This document shows positions 34,161 to 44,806 of a stretch of 64,000 nt of DNA, piece by piece. A model generated the notes under the pieces. It was not told the origin of the DNA. It did not search any database and saw only the letters and a list, made by a program, of their open reading frames with translations. The DNA is from JANMZO01 sp963763135. GTDB lineage: Bacteria > Actinomycetota > Acidimicrobiia > Acidimicrobiales > JANYDT01. The number at the start of each line of letters is the position of its first letter. Within the stretch, counting starts at the first letter, position 1. The stretch spans positions 496,001-560,000 of the forward strand of contig CAVXNJ010000012.1 of assembly GCA_963763135.1 (NCBI GenBank), in the 5' to 3' direction. A program made the translations under genes and the position numbers.

Positions 34161-34844
34161 ATGTCTTCTTCGATCGCCAAAACACCCGTATCCGTCGCCC
34201 ACGAGCCGATCACTGCGGTGTTCTGGGACTTCGGCGGCGTCATTCTGTCGTCCCCGTTTGATGCCTTCGCCCGCTATGAGCGCCAGGCAAACCTGCCCGA
34301 GGGCACGATCCGCGGGATCAACGCAACCAACCCCGACACCAATGCCTGGGCCAAATTCGAGCGTTCCGACGTCAGTTTCGACGAGTTTTGCGGTCTGTTC
34401 GAGGGCGAAGCTGCCGCTATCGGCCACACGGTGAACGCGCGGGAAGTCATGGCCCTGCTGCACGGTGAAGTCCGACCCGCCATGGTGGAAGCTCTTCGCC
34501 GGTGCAAGGCGGCCAACTTGAAGATCGCGTGTCTGACCAACAACGTGCGCACGTCAGACAGCCCCGGTCAGGAGGGCGAAACCCGACGCGACGTCAACGA
34601 CGTCATGGCCCTCTTCGACCACGTCACCGAATCCCGCCACGCCGGTGTTCGCAAACCCGAAGTCCGGTTCTATGAGATGGCGTGTGAGGCCGTCGGCGTG
34701 CGACCGACCCAGGTCGTGTTTCTCGACGACCTGGGCGTCAACCTCAAGCCGGCTGCGGCCATGGGCATGCGCACGATCAAGGTCGGTGACCCCGACCGAG
34801 CGCTGGCCGAACTGGAAGGTCACCTCGGCCTGACCCTCCGCTGA
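34161..34844 (+). CDS. HAD-superfamily hydrolase
   Basis: The 227-residue product has HAD motifs: FWDFGGVIL (nucleophile Asp; the second position is Gly, as in the epoxide-hydrolase-phosphatase subgroup), CLTNNVR (motif II) and KPEVRFYEMACEAVG with VVFLDDLGVNLKPA (motifs III and IV). It is probably a small-molecule phosphatase or dehalogenase-like enzyme; the substrate is unknown. It is followed by the NUDIX gene after 18 bases, so an operon is likely. Confidence 0.88.
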   Translation: MSSSIAKTPVSVAHEPITAVFWDFGGVILSSPFDAFARYERQANLPEGTIRGINATNPDTNAWAKFERSDVSFDEFCGLFEGEAAAIGHTVNAREVMALLHGEVRPAMVEALRRCKAANLKIACLTNNVRTSDSPGQEGETRRDVNDVMALFDHVTESRHAGVRKPEVRFYEMACEAVGVRPTQVVFLDDLGVNLKPAAAMGMRTIKVGDPDRALAELEGHLGLTLR

Positions 34845-34862
34845 TTCTCGTTCAGCGCTGAC

Positions 34863-35471
34863 ATGGCGAAGCCTGACGTTGACGAATCGCTAAACCCCTG
34901 GACGACGACGTCGAGTCGCCCGGTCTACGAGAACCCCTGGATCAGCGTCGAGCACAACGAGGTGGTTGATCCCTCGGGTCGACCGGGAATCTACGGCGTG
35001 GTTCGGCCTCGGAACTGGGCTCTCGGGGTCGTGCCGGTCTTCGAAAATGGCGACACCCTGTTCGTTGGCCAATACCGGTACTCACTTGACGAGTATTCGT
35101 GGGAGATGCCCGAAGGTGGCGGACTCCGCGAGGTCGATCCGCTCGCGTCCATACAACGCGAGCTCGTCGAAGAAACCGGCTACCGGGCGACGCACTGGCT
35201 TCCCCTGCTGAGACTGGCGCTGTCGAACAGCATCACCGACGAGACGGCCTTCACGTGGGTGGCCTGGGAACTCACGCCCGGACCCTCGGCGCCCGAATCC
35301 ACCGAGGACCTCAGGATCTGGCGCCTTCCGTTCCGCGAAGCCCTGGCCATGATCGACGCGGGCGCGATCTCCGACGTGCTCACCGTCGCCGCCCTCCAGT
35401 GCGTTGAACTCCGACGCCTCCGCGGCCAGCTTCCCCCGGAACTCACCGCCGCTTTGACACGCGGCGCCTAG
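34863..35471 (+). CDS. NUDIX hydrolase
   Basis: It cleaves nucleoside diphosphate-linked substrates; an ADP-ribose-type substrate is possible because the protein resembles the NudF group. The 202-residue product carries the Nudix box core REVDPLASIQRELVEETGY, in which the acidic residue preceding the REL core is shifted by one position from the consensus. An antiparallel N-terminal domain (ISVEHNEVVDPSGRPG) precedes it. It follows the HAD gene by 18 bases. Confidence 0.88.
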   Translation: MAKPDVDESLNPWTTTSSRPVYENPWISVEHNEVVDPSGRPGIYGVVRPRNWALGVVPVFENGDTLFVGQYRYSLDEYSWEMPEGGGLREVDPLASIQRELVEETGYRATHWLPLLRLALSNSITDETAFTWVAWELTPGPSAPESTEDLRIWRLPFREALAMIDAGAISDVLTVAALQCVELRRLRGQLPPELTAALTRGA

Positions 35472-35723
35472 CCGCCGGCGCCGCCGCTGCGTATGTGTTC
35501 GCCGCCTTAGCCGGGAGCTAAGCAATCGCACACACTCCAGGCGAAGCCCTTTACACAGCGCCTAACTGGCCGCTCGGAGACATCATGTCAAACGCGGAGC
35601 GGCCCCGGCGAGGGCTGAGAGTGCGAGCGAGCGCTAGCGAGCGAGGAGCGAAGCCACCGAGACCGGATGAGGGCCGCCACCGGTGGGTGCCGAAGCGCAG
35701 CGGAGGCGGGGCCCATCGCCAAT
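35472..35723. repeat. Intergenic region with GGTGCCGAAGCG-family repeat
   Basis: The gap between convergent nudix and mscS-like genes holds the dispersed repeat: GCGAGCGCTAGCGAGCGAGG near 35630-35650, then GGTGGGTGCCGAAGCGCAGC at 35682-35701 followed by GGAGGCGGGGCCC. A CGCACACACTCC word near 35527 also occurs beside the 7.6-kb copies. No gene is visible. Confidence 0.7.
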
Positions 35724-36692
35724 TTACACAGTCGGTGCAGGCGGCGGGACGCCGACGTCGAGGGTGGACGAATTCACCACGACCATGCGGCCGGCACCGC
35801 GGACGCCGTCGCGTCGCATACGTTCCGCCACACGGGCGCGAAGTTCCCGGGCCACAGCCCACTGTTCCCGGGGCTGGGTCTTCACGACGATCCGCAGCGC
35901 AACACCGTCGACGTTCATCGACTGGACACCCTGCACCTCGGGGGTCTCAAGGATCCGGGACTTCCACACGTCGTCGCTGGTTAGTGCCCCGATTTCCTCC
36001 GACAGGGCCGACATGACGGCGGCGATGTCGTTGTCGTAGCCGACGATGACGTCGACGATCGCCCGCGACCATTCCATAGACTGGTTCCCAACGGTGCGGA
36101 TCTCGCCGTTGGGCACGAACCACACCGTGCCGTCGGCCGATCGGAGTCGGGTGAAGCGGAGGTTCAGGTCCTCGACGGTTCCGGAGTTCGCTCCGATCGT
36201 GATGACGTCGCCGACGCCGAACTGGTCCTCGAGCAGGATGAACAGACCACCCAGGTAGTCCTTGATGATCGCCTGCGCACCGAGGGCGATGGCGATTCCA
36301 GCGATTCCGGCGCCCGCGAGGAGCGGGCCGAGTTTGATGCCGACTTCGCCGAGTATCAGCAAGACCGCGACAACCAGAACGATGACCTTCCAGAAGCTGG
36401 CCACGGCGTCGCCCATCGTTGCCGCCCGCTGTTCTATCCGGGTGTTACGGACCCGAAGCGGTGCGCGCGATCGGAGCGCAGCGACCGACGACCGCAGGAA
36501 CCGCGAACCCACTCGGGACGCGACGATCGCCCCGGCCACGATCAGCGCAATTCGCAGCGGGCCGACCAGGAGGAACTCCGCGGTTCGAGCCACAAAGTCC
36601 GACGCTCCCAGCTTCTGTGCCAGCCGGTAGATGTAGCCGTTCGCGTTGGCGTCGGTCGATGACGCGGCCAACAGAAGCTCCGATAACACCAT
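35724..36692 (-). CDS. MscS-type mechanosensitive channel
   Basis: The 322-residue product has three N-terminal transmembrane helices, the pore-lining TM3 with alternating Gly/Ala (GAGIAGIAIALGAQAIIKDY), and the MscS beta domain (GVGDVITIGANSGTVEDLNL with WFVPNGEI). It releases osmolytes under membrane tension. The C-terminal cytoplasmic domain is normal length. It is divergent from galE. Confidence 0.93.
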   Translation of the reverse strand: MVLSELLLAASSTDANANGYIYRLAQKLGASDFVARTAEFLLVGPLRIALIVAGAIVASRVGSRFLRSSVAALRSRAPLRVRNTRIEQRAATMGDAVASFWKVIVLVVAVLLILGEVGIKLGPLLAGAGIAGIAIALGAQAIIKDYLGGLFILLEDQFGVGDVITIGANSGTVEDLNLRFTRLRSADGTVWFVPNGEIRTVGNQSMEWSRAIVDVIVGYDNDIAAVMSALSEEIGALTSDDVWKSRILETPEVQGVQSMNVDGVALRIVVKTQPREQWAVARELRARVAERMRRDGVRGAGRMVVVNSSTLDVGVPPPAPTV

Positions 36693-36828
36693 CCCATTAC
36701 GCTGTCACATCTTCCTGCTACTCCCGGCGATCCGGTCGTGGCTCGAACGTCGGCAACGATTTGGGAGGTCGCCCTCCGTCGGGATCCCTTCACCGCGTTT
36801 TCATGACCGCACCACTAGCGTGACAGCC

Positions 36829-37809
36829 ATGACTTGGTTACTTACCGGTGGTGCGGGATACATCGGCGCTCATATTGTGCGGGCGCTGCAGGCCATCGGC
36901 CGCGACGTGGTGGTCGTCGACGATCTGAGCGGCGGATTCCGCGAGAACATCCCGTCCGGGGTTCCGCTCGTGGAATGCAACGTGCTCGATCAGGCCCGCG
37001 TGGAGGCGGCGCTCCGGGAGTACAACGTGACCGGCGTGATCCACCTGGCAGCCAAGAAGGCGGTCGGGGAAAGCGTCGACAAGCCGCTCTGGTACTTCGA
37101 ACAGAACGTGATCACGACGCATCATCTGCTCAGTGCGATGGAGACCGTCGGAGTCCGAAACATGGTGCTTTCATCGAGTGCGGCGGTCTACGGCGAAGTT
37201 GCCGTGGAGTCGATCAACGAAGAGATTCCGACCAAACCGACGAGTCCCTATGGCGAGACCAAACTGGTCGACGAGTGGATGATCAAGGATCAGGCCGTGG
37301 CGGGGAAGCTCTCGTACATCAACCTCCGGTACTTCAACGTCGCTGGCGCGGGCGGACCGGGACTGGGCGATCGCGGCGTGAACAATCTGATTCCGATGGT
37401 GTTCCGGGCCCTGGCCAACGGCCGCACTCCGGAAGTCTTCGGCGCCGATTACAACACCCGTGACGGCTCGTGCATCCGCGATTACATCCATGTCCTCGAT
37501 CTGGCCGACGCTCACGCTGTCGCAGTGCAGCACCTCGATGCGCAGTCGGCGGCCGGGCACGACGTGTTTCGCGAATACAACGTCGGAACCGGAACCGGCA
37601 CGACCGTCCTCGAGATCATGGATGCGGTCCGCGACGTGACCGGGATCGACTTCGAACCGGCCGTCGTCGACCGTCGCCCGGGCGATCCGGCCATCGTCAT
37701 TGCCTCGGCGGCTCGGATCAACCGTGAACTCGGCTGGTCGGCCAAGTACGACGTGCGCTCGATGGTGGCCAGCGCCTGGGAGGCCTGGCAGCACCTGGGG
37801 CTGAGCTGA
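36829..37809 (+). CDS. galE: UDP-glucose 4-epimerase
   Basis: GalE interconverts UDP-glucose and UDP-galactose, feeding glycan synthesis. The 326-residue product has the NAD-binding GGAGYIGAHIVRAL, the active-site pair in SPYGETK (Tyr and Lys), VLSSSAAVYG (Ser) and DYIHVLDLADAH. The ATG at 36829 is the natural start; upstream in-frame sequence is not protein-like. It stands alone, convergent with kgd. Confidence 0.93.
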   Translation: MTWLLTGGAGYIGAHIVRALQAIGRDVVVVDDLSGGFRENIPSGVPLVECNVLDQARVEAALREYNVTGVIHLAAKKAVGESVDKPLWYFEQNVITTHHLLSAMETVGVRNMVLSSSAAVYGEVAVESINEEIPTKPTSPYGETKLVDEWMIKDQAVAGKLSYINLRYFNVAGAGGPGLGDRGVNNLIPMVFRALANGRTPEVFGADYNTRDGSCIRDYIHVLDLADAHAVAVQHLDAQSAAGHDVFREYNVGTGTGTTVLEIMDAVRDVTGIDFEPAVVDRRPGDPAIVIASAARINRELGWSAKYDVRSMVASAWEAWQHLGLS

Positions 37810-37820
37810 GAAGCTGAGCC

Positions 37821-37845
37821 GGTTGCAACCATTCAGGTTGCAACC
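37821..37845. terminator. Hairpin between convergent galE and kgd
   Basis: GGTTGCAACC at 37821-37830 and again at 37836-37845 with a 5-base loop gives a perfect 10-bp stem. It lies 11 bases from the stop of either gene and can serve both strands. Confidence 0.7.
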
Positions 37846-37855
37846 GTAAGCCCGC

Positions 37856-40800
37856 TTACAATCCGAAAGTTACGGCCTCTTTGAGAGCATCGAGTTCTTC
37901 GTCGTGCGCATGATGGCTACCGACCGCAGTGCTGGGTGAAGCCGGGCGAGCGTTCACGTCGAGAGTGCGATTCATCTGTGCGCATATCTTCTGCAGACGT
38001 GGTTGGACGAAGCTCCATCCGCCCATGTTGGCCGGCTCTTCCTGCGTCCAGACGACCTCAGACGCGTTCGGATAACGCTCCAGCACTTCAATGATCTTCG
38101 CTTCCGGCCACGGGTAAAGCTGCTCCACCCGCACGATCGCGACCGGCGACGGGTTTGCGTCGCGGGCGGCGTACGCGTCCCACACGACCTTGCCGCTGCA
38201 CAGCACGACCCGACGTGCCGCGGCTTTATCGTGGAACTGGGTGTCGTCGATGACTTCCTGGAATGAGCCAGAGGTAAGTTCACTTACATTGCTGCGCGTC
38301 TGCTTGGCGCGTAGGCCGGACTTCGGCGACATGAGCACGAGCGGCTTGCGCTGGTCGGCATGGATCTGGCGACGCAACAGGTGGAAGATCTGCGCTGCGG
38401 TCGTGACGTTGGCGACGCGAAAGTTGTCGTCGGCGCAGGCCTGCAGGAACCGTTCAAGTCGAGCCGAGGAGTGCTCCGGGCCCTGGCCCTCGTAGCCGTG
38501 CGGTAGCAGCAGCGTGAGCGTGCTCGTCTGTTGCCACTTCGCTTCGCCCGACCCGATGTACTGGTCGATCATGATCTGTGCGCCGTTGACGAAGTCGCCG
38601 AACTGCGCTTCCCATGCCACGAACGCATCGGGGCGACCAAGTGTGTAGCCGTACTCGAAACCGAGCACGGCGTATTCCGAAAGCGACGAGTCGTAGACGG
38701 AGAACTTGCCCTGATTCGGCGCAATACGGGCGAGCGGATAGTGCTCAGAACCGTTTTCGACGTCGATGAGAACCGCTTGGCGGTGGCTGAACGTGCCGCG
38801 ACGCGAGTCCTGACCGGATATGCGAACCGGGTGACCTTCGAGGGCCAGCGACCCGTAGGCCATGGCTTCGGCAAGGGCCCAGTCGACATCTCCCGACGAC
38901 GCGTAGGCCACGGCACGCGCCTCAAGTTGGCGCGCCAGCTTCGGATGCGGGGTGAAGTCCTCCGGCCAGGTGTGGGTCGCGTTCGCGATCAGATCGAGCG
39001 TGGCGCGGTCGACCGCGGTGGGAACTTCCACGAATGACGCCGGCAGTCCTTCACCGTGGGGCACTTCCTGATGCTCGACTCCGCCCGCCAATTTCTCAGC
39101 GCGCGTAGCATCGAGCGCCGACTGCATGAGCGCTTCGAACTCGGCGACCGCAGCATCAGCATCGGCGCGGGTGAACACCTTGCGGCCGACGAGACCGGCG
39201 AGGTAGAGCTCGCGGACCGACGGACGGTTGTCGATGCGCTCGTACATGAGCGGCTGGGTGTAGCGGGGCTCGTCGCCCTCGTTGTGGCCATGCTTGCGGT
39301 AGCAGACCATGTCGATGACCACGTCTTTTTTGAATTCCTGACGGAACGCGAACACGAGAAGACCGGCGCGGTAGCAGGCCTCGGGATCGTCGCCGTTGAC
39401 ATGGAAGATCGGGGCCTGGACCATCTTCGCCACGTCGGTGCAGTACACCGAGGAGCGGGCCGAGTCGGGGTTCGTGGTGAAGCCGACCTGGTTGTTGATC
39501 ACGAGATGGATCGTGCCACCCGTCTTGTAACCGGCCAGTTGGCTGAGGTTCAAGGTTTCGGGCACCACGCCCTGGCCGGCGAATGCCGAGTCGCCGTGCA
39601 TGAGAAGCGGGAGAACCGACGTGGAACCGCGCACACCCTGGGCATCGAGCTTGGCCCGGACGAGACCTTCGACCACCGGGCTCACGGTTTCGAGATGCGA
39701 CGGGTTCGGCGGAATTGACACCGGAATCGGAAGCTGTGATTTGCCGACGTAGACGCCGGACGCACCGAGGTGGTACTTCACGTCGCCCGAACCCTGGACC
39801 GACGACGTCGGCATGTCTTCGAATTCCCGGAACAACTGCTCGGGATCTTTGCCGACGACGTTCACGAGCGTGTTCAGACGCCCACGGTGCGGCATGCCGA
39901 TCACGACTTCTTCGAGCTGTGCGGCACCGGCCGAATCGAGGATCGCGTCGATGATGACCATCGCCGACTCGCCCCCCTCGAGACCGAAACGCTTCTGGCC
40001 GGTGTAGCGCTTGTGGAGGAACTTCTCGAACGCTTCCGCGGCATTCAGGCGACCGAGGATGTGGCGTTCAAGATCGCCCGTGAGCCTCGTGTCGACACCT
40101 TCGATGTGCTGCTGAATCCACTTCTTCTGGACCGGCTCCATGATGTGCATGTACTCAATGGCCAGGGTGCGGCAGTACGCATCACGCAACAGGCCGAGGA
40201 GATCGCCGAGCGTGTGCTCTTCCTTGCCGGCAATCACTCCGGTGTAGAAGGCCCGGTCGAGGTCCCAGATCGACAGGTCCCAGGTGATCGGATCGAGCTC
40301 GGCCGGCATGGTCGGCGGTTTGGCGTCGAGCGGATCGAGGTCGGCGATCAGGTGACCACGCGAGCGGTAGGCGTTGATGAGTTCCTGGATCGCTGCGGCC
40401 TTCTCAGCCACCGAGCGTTCGCTTCCGGTCGCATTGGTGTCGCGGTTCCATCGGGCCGGCTCGTAGGGCACGCCCATCGAGGAGAAGATCGCGTCGTAGA
40501 AGCCGTCTTTGCCTTCGAGGTTCGCCTGCACCCGGTCGAGGAACAACCCGGACTCCGCGCCCTGGATGATGCGGTGGTCGTAGGTGGAGGTGAGGGTGAC
40601 GACCTTCGAGATACCGATCTCGGCCAGCTTGGCCGGGTCGGCCGATGAGAACGCCGCCGGGAAGTCGATCGTGCCGAGACCGATGATCGCCGCCTGGCCG
40701 GGCATGAGCCGAGGAACGGAGTGCCGGGTTCCGAGCCCACCGGGATTGGTGATCGACACCGTGACACCGGCGAAATCGTCGACGCCGAGCTTGTTGATGC

Positions 40801-41688
40801 GGGCCTTCGCTATCAGCGACTCGTAGGCGTCGTAGAACTCCCGGAACGAGAGCGTGTCGGCGTTCTTGATGCACGGCACCACGAGGCTGCGCGAGCCGTC
40901 GGCTTTCGGCACATCGACGGCGATGCCGAGTCCGACGTGCGGGTTGCGCAGGATCATCGGCTTGCCGTCGACCTCAACGTAGGTGTTCTTCATCGCCGGC
41001 ACGTCGTTAAGCGCACGGACGATTGCGTAGGCGATGATGTGGGTGAAGCTGACCTTGCCACCCCGGCTGCGGGCGAGGAAGCGGTTGACGATGTTGCGCT
41101 CGACTTCGAGCAACTTGGCCGGGACGTCGCGGACCGACGTTGCCGTCGGAACGGTGAGGCTCAGCGTCATGTTGGCGACGATCCTCGCGGGGACACCTCG
41201 CAACGGCTCAGCGACCGCTTTGTCGGCGGCCGGGGCCGCTGGGGCAGACGCCGCCACGGGCGCCGTGGTTGCAGCGGGGGCCGGGGCCGCGGCTGCTGAG
41301 GGGCTGCTTCCGCCACCGGTGCCGCCGGTGCTGCTGGCGTTGGCTCGGTGGCGACCGGAGCCGGGGCGGCCGGGGCGGAGTCCACCGGCGCAGGTGCCGC
41401 TTCGACCACGATTCCGTTGGCTGCGGCGCCGTTGGCTGCGGCTACGTAGGCTGCGGCTCCGTTCTCGGTGTGGGTTCCGTTGTCGGCATGGGTTCCGTTG
41501 ACGCCGTTGCTCGTAGAGTGGAACATCGGGTTCAGCGTGGCAATGGGCCCCTTCGGCGTGGCCGGCCCGAGACCTGCGGCGAAGTACGCCTGCCAGCTTT
41601 CCGTGACCGACTGGGGGTTCTCCAGCCACTGCTCACGCATCTCATCGACCAACCACGCATTTGGCCCGAGAAGCGATTCATCCGACAT
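37856..41688 (-). CDS. kgd: Multifunctional 2-oxoglutarate decarboxylase/dehydrogenase E1-E2 (one frameshift)
   Basis: This is the actinobacterial fusion in which the E2 acyltransferase domain and the thiamine-diphosphate E1 part of the 2-oxoglutarate dehydrogenase complex are one chain, acting in the TCA cycle. Visible parts are the N-terminal LGPNAWLVDEMREQW, an Ala/Pro-rich linker, the E2 catalytic domain with TYDHRIIQGAESG, then E1 motifs GMPHRGRLNTLVNVVGK and GDSAFAGQGVVPETLN with INNQVGF. The first frame breaks in the linker at about 41300-41303, a run of four G on the plus strand; adding one base restores a product of about 1,277 residues. The ATG at 41688 is preferred to 41742. A homopolymer sequencing error is likely. 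Confidence 0.93.
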
Positions 41689-41883
41689 CTGTCCGTTCAC
41701 GACGGGAAAGCCTACCCCGCCTGCCGAAACATACGCAGTCATAAGGGCGGGGCCGCTGAGCTGCGGTGCGGCTTTTGCGGTCGATCTACCCCTCCGACAC
41801 GCCCGCTGGGTCGCGGAGCGGACCGGTGCGCAGACAGGGTCCGCGCCTAAAGGATCACGCTGCGCGCGCCGATTACGTCTGTC

Positions 41884-42693
41884 ATGCCCGTCGCTTCCGC
41901 ACCAGTTTCAGACCTGCTCGTCCCGCCGGCCCGTCTCGCGTCATCGCTGATCGCTTCCCGCACCAGGCAGGACCTGACGTTGAGCGACATCGAACTGCGT
42001 GCCGGGGGAGCGTTTTCGCTGGGCGAACTCACCCAGATCGAAGCCGGACAGCTCGCGCTGCGCGACCCTGACCTGCGCATCCTGGCCGACGTGTACGGCA
42101 TCGATCTCGCCACCGTCGCCCCCGGCCGGGCGAGCCTGATCATCGACCGGCAGGAAGGCCGGGTCGCCCTCGGCGATTCCGTTGGAAACTTCAAACCCGA
42201 AGACGACGATCGCAAGATCATGCTTCGGTACCTGGCGCTCGTGTACCGGATCCGCAACGCGCAGCCGGGCACCCCGATTCCGTCACGCGATGACGACCTC
42301 GCCGTACTGGCCGACGTGTTCGGCACCACCTCGGAGCAGGTCCGCACCGAGCTTGAGAAGCTGATGCTGCGTGCCGCACCGGAAATCCGCTTCCAGTTCG
42401 GCACGTTCCGCAACCGGTTGGTCGTTCCGGCCCTCGGCATTCTGGTTGCGCTCACCGCGGCGGGCGGGCTCCTGCTCACCTCGAACAACCCGGTCACCGC
42501 CGCCGCCAAGAAGACGAACATCGGAACGGCTGTCTCAATTGAACGGTCCGCCGTCGGCCAAACCAACATCGGCGACGCGGTGTCGGTCGAACGCGGCCCC
42601 GTTGGTCACACCAACATCGGCGACGCCGTGTCAGTCGAACGCGGCCCCGTTGGTCACACCAACATCGGCGACGCACTCGTCATCGAAAGCTGA
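41884..42693 (+). CDS. Membrane protein with HTH-like N-terminus and four 16-residue repeats
   Basis: The 269-residue product has an XRE/RodZ-like helix-turn-helix region (about residues 14-80; LTLSDIELRAGGAF), a second helical region (about 110-165), one transmembrane helix (about 179-199) and a C-terminal tail of four tandem 16-residue units (TNIGDAVSVERGPVGH core; residues 211-269). The tail would lie outside the membrane. It is divergent from kgd. I know no characterised family with this layout; a cell-envelope regulator or anchor is inferred. Confidence 0.75.
   Translation: MPVASAPVSDLLVPPARLASSLIASRTRQDLTLSDIELRAGGAFSLGELTQIEAGQLALRDPDLRILADVYGIDLATVAPGRASLIIDRQEGRVALGDSVGNFKPEDDDRKIMLRYLALVYRIRNAQPGTPIPSRDDDLAVLADVFGTTSEQVRTELEKLMLRAAPEIRFQFGTFRNRLVVPALGILVALTAAGGLLLTSNNPVTAAAKKTNIGTAVSIERSAVGQTNIGDAVSVERGPVGHTNIGDAVSVERGPVGHTNIGDALVIES
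42514..42690. repeat. 48-bp tandem repeat encoding 16-residue units
   Basis: Three full 48-bp units begin at 42514, 42562 and 42610, and a shorter last unit at 42658. The second and third are nearly identical at the DNA level (ACCAACATCGGCGACGC start), while the first has diverged, so the array expanded recently. Confidence 0.9.
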
Positions 42694-42702
42694 TCCTCGG
42701 GG

Positions 42703-43557
42703 TTACGAGCCGAGCGCGCTGGGGTCGGGGTAGGCCGACACGAGGGCCGCGGTCTTCACCCAGAGTTCCCGGGCCGACTCCACGTCGCGCCCGGCCTGCG
42801 ACGGCTGCTTGACCTTGCGCTTCTCCCAGAACTTTCCGGTGGTCCTCGCCCCCGCCGCATCCGATGCCAGGTACACGAGGGTGTCGGCCCCCTTCTCCGC
42901 GCTGATCAGCACGAACCGGCCGAACGTGCTCTGCAGCAACGACAGCAAACCTTTGTCGCGACCGAAGCCGGTGTGGACGACGCCAGGGTGAAAGCAGTTG
43001 GCGGTCACCGAGGTGCCGGCGACGCGTCGGTCAAGTTCCGCGGTGAACGCGATGTTCGCCAGCTTCGAGTCGCCGTACGAGCCCCAACTCGACCACTTCA
43101 GATCGGGGTTGAAGGGGCGGTCCAGCCGGCCGGTGGTGTGCGCGCTCGACGATGTCGTGATGACGCGGGCCTCGGACGAGGCGCGGAGATTGGGCATGAG
43201 CAGGCGGGTGAGCAGGAACGGAGCGACATGGTTCACAGCGAAGGTCGACTCGATCCCGTCGACCGTCAGCTCGTGTTTCGCCGCGATGAAACCGGCGTTG
43301 TTGGCCAGTACGTCAATCACCGGATAGGCGTCGGCGAGTTCCTCGGCCAGTTCAGCCACCGACGCCAGCGACGACATATCGGCAACGAAGGCCCGACCCC
43401 GCCCAAGGCATTCGTTGGCGACATCGTTGGTGCGCGCCGGGTTACGCCCGACGACCGCAACCGTGGCCCCGGCATCCGCGAGCGATCGTGCCGCCGCAGC
43501 CCCGATACCCGAACTCGCCCCGGTGACAACGACCGTCCTGCCCTGCATGTTCTTCAT
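42703..43557 (-). CDS. Short-chain dehydrogenase/reductase
   Basis: The 284-residue product has the SDR cofactor motif TGASSGIGAAAARSLADAG, the NNAG motif (VLANNAGFI) and the active-site YGDSK (Tyr and Lys) with the Ser in VITTSSSAH. The length and the FHPGVVHTGFG stretch resemble retinol-dehydrogenase-like SDRs. The substrate is unknown. It ends 9 bases from the convergent HTH-membrane gene. Confidence 0.9.
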   Translation of the reverse strand: MKNMQGRTVVVTGASSGIGAAAARSLADAGATVAVVGRNPARTNDVANECLGRGRAFVADMSSLASVAELAEELADAYPVIDVLANNAGFIAAKHELTVDGIESTFAVNHVAPFLLTRLLMPNLRASSEARVITTSSSAHTTGRLDRPFNPDLKWSSWGSYGDSKLANIAFTAELDRRVAGTSVTANCFHPGVVHTGFGRDKGLLSLLQSTFGRFVLISAEKGADTLVYLASDAAGARTTGKFWEKRKVKQPSQAGRDVESARELWVKTAALVSAYPDPSALGS

Positions 43558-43791
43558 CGGATCGACTCTAGGAGAGGAGCGTTGGTTAACCGGCGGAGCC
43601 CGTCCCGTCGGGTACAGCTTTGCGTGACGCGACGCAAAGTTGAACGATCACGCCAGACGGTTAGGCTCTCGGCGTCGGCAGTTCGCGGTTCTGACCAGCC
43701 ACGACACTGGCCTGATGAAGTGCAGTCCGAACAACACCACTCGGAAACTCCGACTCGGAAACTCCGAACAGCCAGCGAGGAAGCGTTTTTT

Positions 43792-44775
43792 ATGCGTGAC
43801 ATTGTCGTGTTTTCCGGAAGCGCCCATCCGGTGCTGGCGCATCGGATCTGCGACGGCCTCGGTCTGGAACTGTCGCCTTCTGACATCAAGCGCTTCAGCA
43901 ACGACTGCCTTCAAGCGCAACTGCTGGCGAACTGCCGCCAACGCGACGTCTACATCATCCAGCCGTTGGTACCCCCGACGCAGGAGCACCTGATGGAGCT
44001 GCTGCTCATGATCGACGCCGCCCGGGGCGCTTCGGCGGCGCAGATCACCGCGGTGATCCCCCACTTCGCGTACGCAAGGTCCGACAAGAAGGACGCTTCT
44101 CGGATTTCGCTCGGCGGTCGGCTCGTGGCCGACATGCTGAAGACCGCCGGCGTCGATCGCGTACTCACGATGGCGTTGCACGCTCCACAGGTCCACGGCT
44201 TCTTCAGCGTCCCCGTCGACCACTTGACCGCTATCGGCGTGCTGGCTGAGCACTTCCGGGACCTCGACCTGGAGAACACCGTGGTGGTCTCCCCTGACCT
44301 CGGCAACGCGAAGACCGCTACCCAGTTCGCCCGGTTGCTGGGCCTGTCGGTGGCGGCCGGCTCGAAGCAACGCCTCGCCGACGACCGCGTCGTCATCGAT
44401 TCGATCGTCGGTGACGTGACGGGCAAGCGGGCCATCGTGCTCGACGACGAGATCGCCACCGGCGGGTCGATCATTGAACTCATGGAACGGTTGAAAGACT
44501 TCGGGTGCACCGAAGCGTGGGTGGCCTGCACGCACGGCCTCTTCGCCGGCAAGGCCGTTGAACGGCTGCGGTCCCACCCGATGATCACCGAGGTCGTCAC
44601 GACCGACACGGTGCCGCAACCCGCGAACTGGCCTGAGCTTCGCGTGCGGTCCGTCTCGCAGCTGTTCGCCGAAGCGATCAAGCGCATCCACGTAGGTGAG
44701 TCGGTCTCCAGCCTCTTCGACGGCGTCGACCCGACCCACTCCTCCCCCCACCCCACTCTGTTCGACAAGACGTAA
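43792..44775 (+). CDS. prs: Ribose-phosphate pyrophosphokinase
   Basis: Prs makes PRPP from ribose 5-phosphate and ATP for nucleotide, His and Trp synthesis. The 327-residue product shows FSGSAHPVLAHRIC, PHFAYARSDKKD, VVVSPDLGNAK and the PRPP loop AIVLDDEIATGGS. The ATG at 43792 is the first in a family-like frame. The C-terminal tail (SSPHPTLFDKT) is short. The second repeat array begins 31 bases past the stop. Confidence 0.95.
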   Translation: MRDIVVFSGSAHPVLAHRICDGLGLELSPSDIKRFSNDCLQAQLLANCRQRDVYIIQPLVPPTQEHLMELLLMIDAARGASAAQITAVIPHFAYARSDKKDASRISLGGRLVADMLKTAGVDRVLTMALHAPQVHGFFSVPVDHLTAIGVLAEHFRDLDLENTVVVSPDLGNAKTATQFARLLGLSVAAGSKQRLADDRVVIDSIVGDVTGKRAIVLDDEIATGGSIIELMERLKDFGCTEAWVACTHGLFAGKAVERLRSHPMITEVVTTDTVPQPANWPELRVRSVSQLFAEAIKRIHVGESVSSLFDGVDPTHSSPHPTLFDKT

Positions 44776-44806
44776 GCCTCACGGCCACCGGAGGCGCCGG
44801 GCTCCG

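Noticed and set aside
42973..43791. N-terminal extension of Prs by 273 codons
   Set aside because: The frame stays open but has no protein-like pattern and overlaps the opposite SDR gene. The family start is at 43792.
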